DNA from: Cohnella silvisoli
Lineage (GTDB): Bacteria > Bacillota > Bacilli > Paenibacillales > Paenibacillaceae
Assembly (NCBI RefSeq): GCF_021190915.1
Contig: NZ_JAIOAP010000003.1
Coordinates: 62,001 to 126,000 of the forward strand
DNA: 64,000 nucleotides
Direction of reading: 5' to 3'
Part shown: one piece after another, positions 58,884 to 64,000 of the stretch
How the letters are laid out: each line of letters opens with the position of its first letter
Position numbering within the stretch: position 1 is the first letter of the stretch
Made by a program: the position numbers and the translations under genes
Notes under the pieces: generated by a model
Databases searched by the model: none
What the model was told of the DNA's origin: nothing
The model's input: only the letters and a program-made list of their open reading frames with translations

Positions 58884-59762
58884 GTGATCGAGATGCAAGC
58901 CGAATTGGCGGTAGATTGCACGTGTGAATTGGGAGAAGGACCGGTTTGGGACGCTGCCGAAGGTTCTCTTATTTGGGTGGACATAGATGGACGCGCCATC
59001 TATCGGTATTGGCCGGACAGCGGAAAAGTTCATAAAGCCGAAACACGCGTTTCTATTGGAGCGTTTGCTTTGCGCGAGCAAGGAGGGGCTGTCGCAGCGG
59101 GAGCTGGAGGGTTTTACTTCCTGGATATCGACACAGGAGAACTGCAGCCGATCGCGGATCCCGAAGCCCATCTGCAGCATAATCGGTTTAACGACGGGAA
59201 ATGCGATCCTGCCGGGCGGTTCCTTGCGGGAACGTTATCTAAGCGAGATGAGCCGGAAGCGGCTTTCTACACGCTTGACCCGGATCTTCACGTTCGAAAA
59301 AATTTCGATCAGGTCAAGTGCTCCAACGGGATCGCTTGGTCACCGGATGGCCGTACGATGTACTATATCGATTCAATGACACGTAAGGTTGCAGCATACG
59401 ATTACGACATGGCAACCGGCGAATTATCGGCACAGCGGATAGTCATACATTTCGAGGATGGCCCTGAGCTGCCGGACGGAATGACTGTGGATCGGGAAGG
59501 CATGCTGTGGATTGCGGAATGGGACGGATGGGGCGTCTCCCGCTGGAACCCGAACACGGGAAAACGCTTGGCTAGAATCAAAGTGCCTTCACAATTCGTG
59601 ACCTCTTGCGCTTTTGCCGGGGAAGGTTCCGACCTGCTCTACATTACAACCGCGCGCCAAGGCTTGTCCGGAAGCGAACTATCCGAACAGCCGCACAGCG
59701 GCGGGCTGTTTCGCGTGAGAACCGGCGTTGAAGGTACGGCTTCTTTCTTATTTCGCGGCTAA
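58884..59762 (+). CDS. SMP-30/gluconolactonase/LRE-family protein
   Basis: 292 residues, GTG start after GGGGGC; ATG 58893 is an alternative. The six-bladed propeller family motifs are CELGEGPVWD (metal Glu), NRFNDGKCDPAGRF, SNGIAWSPDG (metal Asn) and LPDGMTVDREG (metal/catalytic Asp). It hydrolyses sugar lactones or related esters in the cytoplasm. It is 47 nt after the LacI gene and probably cotranscribed, so it should be induced with the ASRT operon. A bidirectional terminator follows. Confidence 0.9.
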   Translation: MIEMQAELAVDCTCELGEGPVWDAAEGSLIWVDIDGRAIYRYWPDSGKVHKAETRVSIGAFALREQGGAVAAGAGGFYFLDIDTGELQPIADPEAHLQHNRFNDGKCDPAGRFLAGTLSKRDEPEAAFYTLDPDLHVRKNFDQVKCSNGIAWSPDGRTMYYIDSMTRKVAAYDYDMATGELSAQRIVIHFEDGPELPDGMTVDREGMLWIAEWDGWGVSRWNPNTGKRLARIKVPSQFVTSCAFAGEGSDLLYITTARQGLSGSELSEQPHSGGLFRVRTGVEGTASFLFRG

Positions 59763-59783
59763 TACTTAGTAAAATAATAGGAC

Positions 59784-59827
59784 AAAAAGCGCCCGGCTGC
59801 CGATTCAAAGGCGGACGGGCGCTTTTT
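59784..59827. terminator. Bidirectional terminator
   Basis: AAAAAGCGCCC / GGGCGCTTTTT, an 11-bp stem with a 22-nt loop holding an inner CCG/CGG pairing. It lies between the SMP-30 gene and the convergent PhoX-like gene and has A/T tracts on both sides. Confidence 0.9.
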
Positions 59828-59855
59828 GCGTTCATTTGTCCATAATTACTTGCAT

Positions 59856-61637
59856 TTACTTCTTCACGTCATTCGAAACTGCGGGAATACCAGCCAAATA
59901 ACCGACATAGCCGGGGTTTTGCGCGCTTAGCATCAAGTAGGCATATCCCTCTACATTTTCCAGCACCTGCAGGCCGGTCGCTTCACCGCCGCCCGGAACG
60001 GAAACGAGACGAGACAGCTTATGTGTGTCGATGTTGTACGCCCAAGTATAACAATTTTTATGAAGGCTGGAATCTTCCGCAATAAAGATCGTTCGCATTC
60101 CTTCCGAATAAACGACGTTGTCGGCATTGGCGATTTTGTTCACATTGGCTTTATTGCCGTCGGCATCGGGAACCGCCAAATCTTCGCCCATCAGCATGCC
60201 GGCCATCGATACCGGAACGTAATGGCTCTCGATTTTTTCGCCGTCTCTCGTTTTCCGGTTCGGCTGGAAGTTCACCTCGTAAATGCCGCCCGCGCTAATT
60301 TGTGGAAGCTGAATGTCGTCGGCGGGAGCACCAGGTTCGGCGAGCATCGTGTTCTCGAGATAGGAAATGACAACATAGGCCTTATTGTCTTTCTCGTTGA
60401 AATCGAGTCCTTCCATCTTGTTGAATTCAACCGTCGCGCCGACGTAAGCCGCATAACGGTGCGTTTCCAAGAAGGCGGCCGCTTTTTCCATCCCCGGTTT
60501 CACTTTCAGCCACTCGACTTTTTTGCCGTTAGCAGGCGTTTTCACCGGTGTGTAGCCTTCGGCTTTCCCTTTGACCGCATCGTTAGTAGAATCGAAAATA
60601 TCGCTGAATTTGAGCGTGTCCGCCAATTGCCCGATTTCCGCATCCGTGGCATGGCCGAGCTTGATCCATTCGAGATTGGCCGACCCGCCGTCTGTCGTAC
60701 CGGTCTGAATCCATTTGGCTGCGTAGAGTGTTCCGGCGGACAAATCGCCGGCCCGATCTGCGACGTAAATGAAGAAGCCGCCGGGATTGCTGTCAACGCC
60801 GTAAATGACGGTTTTATTGTCAGGCATCACTTTCGCGATTTCGAAAGCCATACGCCCCATGCTGTAATGTTTGACGACCTGGGTCGAACCGTCCGCGTTT
60901 ACCGAGACTTCGGGTACATGGCCATAATAATAAGGGTTGCCGATCAATGTCGGGTCTTGATAGTAGTTTCTCATGAATTTCGTCGTGGCTGATGTTTCTG
61001 GATTCGCTTCATGCGCTCTTGCGTCAGGATCGGTTTCCTCCGAGCCGAGATGTGTGTTCCACGGCGACAGAGTGCCGGCGCAAGGTTTCCAAATGCCATG
61101 CACGGCGGAGAAATCGATCGGTTTCACGTCGGTTGCGGTAAGCTTGCCCGCAGCGGGATCCAATACGACTGTGCTGAGGCCCATCGAGCCGGGATTATCC
61201 GCGCCGTTTTCGTTTTTCGGGAAAGATTCGTAATGGTTAATCAAATAGTAAGTGTGATCCGGCATGCCCGGCACGCGGAGCAGACTGTTCATATCTGGAG
61301 CGGAGGACACGTAGGGGGTTCCGTTCGATTTCGTCACCACGTTTCCGTTGGCGTATGTCGTCACAGCCGTCGTCTTGCCCCCGATTATGTCGCCGGGGCG
61401 GTAGAGCGTTTCATAGCTCAGGGGGAACATTTGTTTGCTGTTATTGTTGTAAGTGATTTCCACAGATGCCGTCGAATACATCAGATTGTTTTTCTGCTCA
61501 GGAGTTTGCGGCGCGTCCATCCCGAAAAACTCCACCGACTTTACCTTAACTTTGTCATTACCGGCTGCAACCACTGGGGTTACCACCGAAAACAGCAGGG
61601 ATACGGCAACGACGGGGGCTGTCCACTTTTTCATCAT
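59856..61637 (-). CDS. PhoX-like (DUF839) secreted phosphatase
   Basis: 593 residues with a signal peptide cleaved near VVAAG. PhoX features are PCAGTLSPWNTHLGSEE (Cys and Glu ligand region of the Fe/Ca cofactor), GHVPEV, YGVDSNPGGFFIYVAD, EGLDFNEKDNKAYVVIS and GGGEATGLQVLEN. Such enzymes release phosphate from organic esters outside the cell. It is divergent, 292 bp apart, from a 5'-nucleotidase; a Pho box lies between them, oriented toward the nucleotidase. Control of both by PhoP under phosphate starvation is likely. Confidence 0.82.
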   Translation of the reverse strand: MMKKWTAPVVAVSLLFSVVTPVVAAGNDKVKVKSVEFFGMDAPQTPEQKNNLMYSTASVEITYNNNSKQMFPLSYETLYRPGDIIGGKTTAVTTYANGNVVTKSNGTPYVSSAPDMNSLLRVPGMPDHTYYLINHYESFPKNENGADNPGSMGLSTVVLDPAAGKLTATDVKPIDFSAVHGIWKPCAGTLSPWNTHLGSEETDPDARAHEANPETSATTKFMRNYYQDPTLIGNPYYYGHVPEVSVNADGSTQVVKHYSMGRMAFEIAKVMPDNKTVIYGVDSNPGGFFIYVADRAGDLSAGTLYAAKWIQTGTTDGGSANLEWIKLGHATDAEIGQLADTLKFSDIFDSTNDAVKGKAEGYTPVKTPANGKKVEWLKVKPGMEKAAAFLETHRYAAYVGATVEFNKMEGLDFNEKDNKAYVVISYLENTMLAEPGAPADDIQLPQISAGGIYEVNFQPNRKTRDGEKIESHYVPVSMAGMLMGEDLAVPDADGNKANVNKIANADNVVYSEGMRTIFIAEDSSLHKNCYTWAYNIDTHKLSRLVSVPGGGEATGLQVLENVEGYAYLMLSAQNPGYVGYLAGIPAVSNDVKK

Positions 61638-61821
61638 CCATCACTCCATCATTCAGATTTTTGAATCACTTAGACACTACAAAACGATTGTTTGCCGAAC
61701 GTCAGCGCTGGGATCATCATTTGTAAAAAAGGCAGAGATGAATAGAAATGGTCATATGGATGCAGGATCAGACGCCTAATTCGACATCATCCCAATAGGC
61801 TCATGGTCGCGAAAATTGGAT

Positions 61822-61860
61822 TTTAAGGAGGCTTTATAGAGATTTAATATAGTTTTAATG
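61822..61860 (+). promoter_or_regulatory. Pho box (PhoP binding repeats)
   Basis: Four hexamers at an exact 11-bp period: TTTAAG (61822), TTTATA (61833), TTAATA (61844) and TTAATG (61855). A possible fifth, ATGACA, follows at 61866. This is the TT(A/C/T)A(C/T)A pattern with 5-bp gaps of Bacillus PhoP sites, about 70 bp before the nucleotidase ATG. The rest of the 61638-61929 gap holds nothing else I can name. Confidence 0.6.
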
Positions 61861-61929
61861 AAGAAATGACATACCGGCGCTAATCTACGAGTGGCAAGTC
61901 CAATCTAAATCGATAAGAGGAGGAAATGG

Positions 61930-63567
61930 ATGATGATCAAAATTAGATGGTGGAGCAAGCTGAGGAAAGTCGGGCCTTCCGTCGCGTTGGCGGTTACTTT
62001 GCCTTTTGGATGCATGGCGGCGGCACAGCCTGCAGAACCGGACGTTTCCGCAAAAAACGGCGCTTATCAGAACCGCTATATCGATGTTCAGCTTCTAGGC
62101 GTCAACGACCTGCACGGACAGCTTAACGTCACAAGAAAAGTCGCCGGACAGGATGTGGGGCGCGCAGATTATTTGGCTGCCTATTTGAAACAAAGGGAAG
62201 CGGACAACAAAAATACACTGCTCGTGCATGCCGGAGACATGGTGGGAGCAAGCGCGCCGGTGTCGGCCTTGCTGCAGGACGAGCCCACAATCGAAATTCT
62301 GAACGAGCTCGGCTTCGACGTGGGAGCACCGGGGAATCACGAATTCGACGAAGGCGTGGATGAAATGCTCCGTCTCATTAATGGGGGCTATCACCCCGTT
62401 ACCGGCGATTTTGAAGGCGCCGATTTCCCGTATGTTTCTGCCAATGTAATTGACAAGGAAACCGGTAAGCCTGTGCTAAAGCCGTATATCGTGAAAAAAG
62501 TAAACGGAATGCCGATCGGTTTTATCGGGGTGACGCTCTCCGATACGCCGAGCATCGTGATGCCGAGCGGCGTTGCATCCGTAATGTTCATCGACGAAGT
62601 GGAAGCGATCAACCAAGCGGCTGCGGAATTGAAAGTGCAGGGCGTAAAAGCGATCGTCGTCCTTGCGCACAATCCGGCCTCATCCAAAACGGACGGAACG
62701 AATGCAAGCGGTGAACTGGTCGAGATCGCGAAAGCAGTCGACGACGAAGTGGATGTGCTGATCGGCGGTCATAACCACGGTTATCTAAACGCCACGGTTG
62801 ACGGAAAGCTGCTGGTCGAATCTTATTCGTACGGGACGGCTTTTTCCGATATCGATCTGAAAATCGACCCGCGGACGAAAGATATCGTTTCGAAGAAAGC
62901 GGAAATTGTCACGACTTATCATAACGGCATTGAACCGGATGCCACGATTAAAGCCATGATCGATAAATACGAAGCGAAAGTCGCGCCTATTGTGAACGCG
63001 GTGGTCGGAACGGCGGCGAATGACATTGCTGCGGCACAAAACGCCAGCGGGGAATCGGAAATGGGGAATTTGATCGCCGATGCCCAACGTGCAGCCATGG
63101 AAACCAATTTTGCGTTCATGAATCCGGGCGGGATACGGGCGGATCTCGAGCGCGGGGAAGTGACATGGGGCGAACTGTATACGGTGCAGCCTTTTAGCAA
63201 CGATCTCGTGAAAATGACGCTGACCGGCGAACAGATCCGCCGTTTGCTGAACCAGCAATGGGACAAACAGCCGTATCCCCGTATATTGCAAATATCCGGA
63301 CTGAAATACACATGGGACGGCAATCGTCCTGCCAATGACCGAGTGGTGGACATTTTCCTCCCGGACGGATCGATTATCGATCCAGGCACGGACTATACCG
63401 TTACCGTAAATAGTTTTATCGCTTCGGGAGGCGACAATTTTTCGGTATTGCTAGATGGCAGAAATCCGGAGACCGGTTCGTCCGATATCGAGGCGCTTGT
63501 CGATTACGTGAAGCAGATTCCACAACCGTTTAACTCTTCTATCGAAGGACGTATTACATCACTTTAG
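61930..63567 (+). CDS. Secreted 5'-nucleotidase (UshA/YfkN-type)
   Basis: 545 residues, signal peptide ending near AAA-QPA; a Cys at residue 28 lacks a good lipobox. GAGGAGG precedes tandem ATGs. The calcineurin-like domain has all metal motifs: GVNDLHG, VHAGDMVG, PGNHEFDEG, LAHNP and GGHNHG. The C-terminal substrate domain (about 350-545) carries ADAQRAAME, MNPGGIRADL and NSFIASGGDNF. It dephosphorylates nucleotides outside the cell. A Pho box upstream and the PhoX-like neighbour indicate phosphate scavenging. No sortase or SLH anchor is visible. Confidence 0.92.
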   Translation: MMIKIRWWSKLRKVGPSVALAVTLPFGCMAAAQPAEPDVSAKNGAYQNRYIDVQLLGVNDLHGQLNVTRKVAGQDVGRADYLAAYLKQREADNKNTLLVHAGDMVGASAPVSALLQDEPTIEILNELGFDVGAPGNHEFDEGVDEMLRLINGGYHPVTGDFEGADFPYVSANVIDKETGKPVLKPYIVKKVNGMPIGFIGVTLSDTPSIVMPSGVASVMFIDEVEAINQAAAELKVQGVKAIVVLAHNPASSKTDGTNASGELVEIAKAVDDEVDVLIGGHNHGYLNATVDGKLLVESYSYGTAFSDIDLKIDPRTKDIVSKKAEIVTTYHNGIEPDATIKAMIDKYEAKVAPIVNAVVGTAANDIAAAQNASGESEMGNLIADAQRAAMETNFAFMNPGGIRADLERGEVTWGELYTVQPFSNDLVKMTLTGEQIRRLLNQQWDKQPYPRILQISGLKYTWDGNRPANDRVVDIFLPDGSIIDPGTDYTVTVNSFIASGGDNFSVLLDGRNPETGSSDIEALVDYVKQIPQPFNSSIEGRITSL

Positions 63568-63573
63568 TAATCT

Positions 63574-63612
63574 TGTTAACTGAGTTAATAAAAGTGTTTA
63601 ACTCAGTTAACA
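63574..63612. promoter_or_regulatory. Large palindrome, operator-like
   Basis: TGTTAACTGAGTTAA and its exact complement TTAACTCAGTTAACA are separated by 9 nt. Each arm is itself nearly palindromic (TTAACT-N-AGTTAA), so the site resembles two adjacent MarR/TetR-type operators more than a terminator; there is no T-run. A possible -10 TATAAA lies about 20 bp to the right. Confidence 0.55.
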
Positions 63613-63659
63613 GCTGGTTAATATAAAAGTAGAGGAGCTCTTCACTATACAATGGTTTT

Positions 63660-64000
63660 ACTCAGTTTCAGGCGTTAAGAGGGTGAAAAGGACGTTCACC
63701 GACGGTGGACATTTCACCAATAGCTTAGCTATTCGCCTTAAACTGATTAAAATAAATTCCATGACGGAAGGGGATAGTCCATTGGAATAGGTTAGCGAAG
63801 CATGCCGGAAGCAGCTTACAACCAAGAAAAAGCGGGTGACAACTTTTTCGTAGACTGCGGGTATGCGGGAACTCACCGGCAAGGAAAGTGAAACACGATT
63901 AGAAACATGAAGAGAAATACTAGAAATACCGATTAATATAGCATTGTGAAAGGGTAGGGAAGTTCTTAAATGAATAGCCGAAGTCGAAAATAGCCTCCGT
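63660..64000 (+). mobile_element. Possible 5' part of a group II intron (structured RNA-like, no CDS)
   Basis: No convincing reading frame occurs on either strand. The purine-rich sequence, with GGGTGAAAAGG, GCGAAGCATGCCGGAAGCAG, AACTCACCGGCAAGG, GAAAGGGTAGGGAAG and GAATAGCCGAAGTCG segments, resembles domain I-III RNA of bacterial group II introns as I remember them. I cannot fix a 5' splice site. A reverse transcriptase gene would be expected beyond the right edge. It could instead be an untranslated leader of another kind. Confidence 0.35.

Noticed and set aside
63658..63882. Minus-strand frame of 74 codons at the right end
   Set aside because: No recognisable domain or ribosome binding site; the region looks like structured RNA on the plus strand.
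1..64000. tRNA and rRNA genes
   Set aside because: No cloverleaf-like segments with tRNA T-loop sequence or rRNA-like tracts were noticed by eye; a covariance search would settle this.

Overview
The window looks like a chromosomal segment from a Paenibacillus- or Cohnella-type Firmicute. The grounds are strong AGGAGG-type ribosome binding sites, sigma-A promoters, paired YesN/YesM-type regulators, LplABC-type sugar ABC transporters, and Bacillus-style Pho and SOS boxes. Genus is an inference; no rRNA or marker gene is present. I recognise 40 CDS that look intact, one CDS cut by the left edge and three broken genes or remnants.

Layout. (1) 1-1645: end of a secreted beta-helix/FN3-type protein. 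(2) 1824-6818: a GntR/FCD regulator divergent from an operon of IlvD/Edd-type dehydratase, M81 (MlrC-like) hydrolase and short-chain dehydrogenase, with a clear palindromic operator between them. (3) 6895-7491: a Uma2-type nuclease-fold gene. (4) 7744-23191: a membrane-anchored solute-binding protein divergent from a membrane-spanning AraC-type sensor-regulator, then a terminator-bounded operon of sugar ABC transporter, GH78-like enzyme, a 1147-residue secreted modular protein and a GHL6-like hydrolase. (5) 23275-47359: a YesN/YesM two-component pair and a second sugar ABC transporter. Both promoters carry the same tandem 16-bp sites at a 21-bp period. They are followed by a long same-strand run: a frameshifted PhyH-type dioxygenase, a 1366-residue beta-helix protein, an esterase, two Gfo/Idh/MocA oxidoreductases, a GH67-like enzyme, an M20/metallo-beta-lactamase/class V aminotransferase trio, and a second GHL6 copy. 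(6) 47412-49662: a second GH67-like paralogue with its own promoter. (7) 49710-51387: a minus-strand ArsR/DUF1801/SRPBCC group with two operators and two gene remnants. (8) 51423-59827: a LacI-controlled set (ASRT-like small protein, NodB deacetylase, creatinase-like M24 protein, M81 hydrolase, LacI regulator, SMP-30 lactonase) split by a repeat-rich island holding a degenerate IS1595-like transposase gene. (9) 59856-63567: divergent PhoX-like phosphatase and 5'-nucleotidase with a Pho box. (10) 63568-64000: a palindrome and what may be the start of a group II intron.

How it fits together. Regions 4-6 form a large plant-type glycan utilisation locus: sensors, two importers, secreted and cytoplasmic glycosidases, esterase and sugar oxidoreductases. 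The GH78-like, beta-helix and esterase genes suggest a rhamnose-containing or pectic substrate, but this is inferred. Regions 2 and 8 look like small sugar-acid or amide catabolic operons that both use an M81 hydrolase. The most unusual items are the dehydratase missing two expected Fe-S cysteines, the LacI/ASRT operon with matching operators, the duplicated YesN-type target sites, the transposase-like gene under a promoter with LexA-type boxes, and the M20-MBL-aminotransferase module inside the glycan locus.
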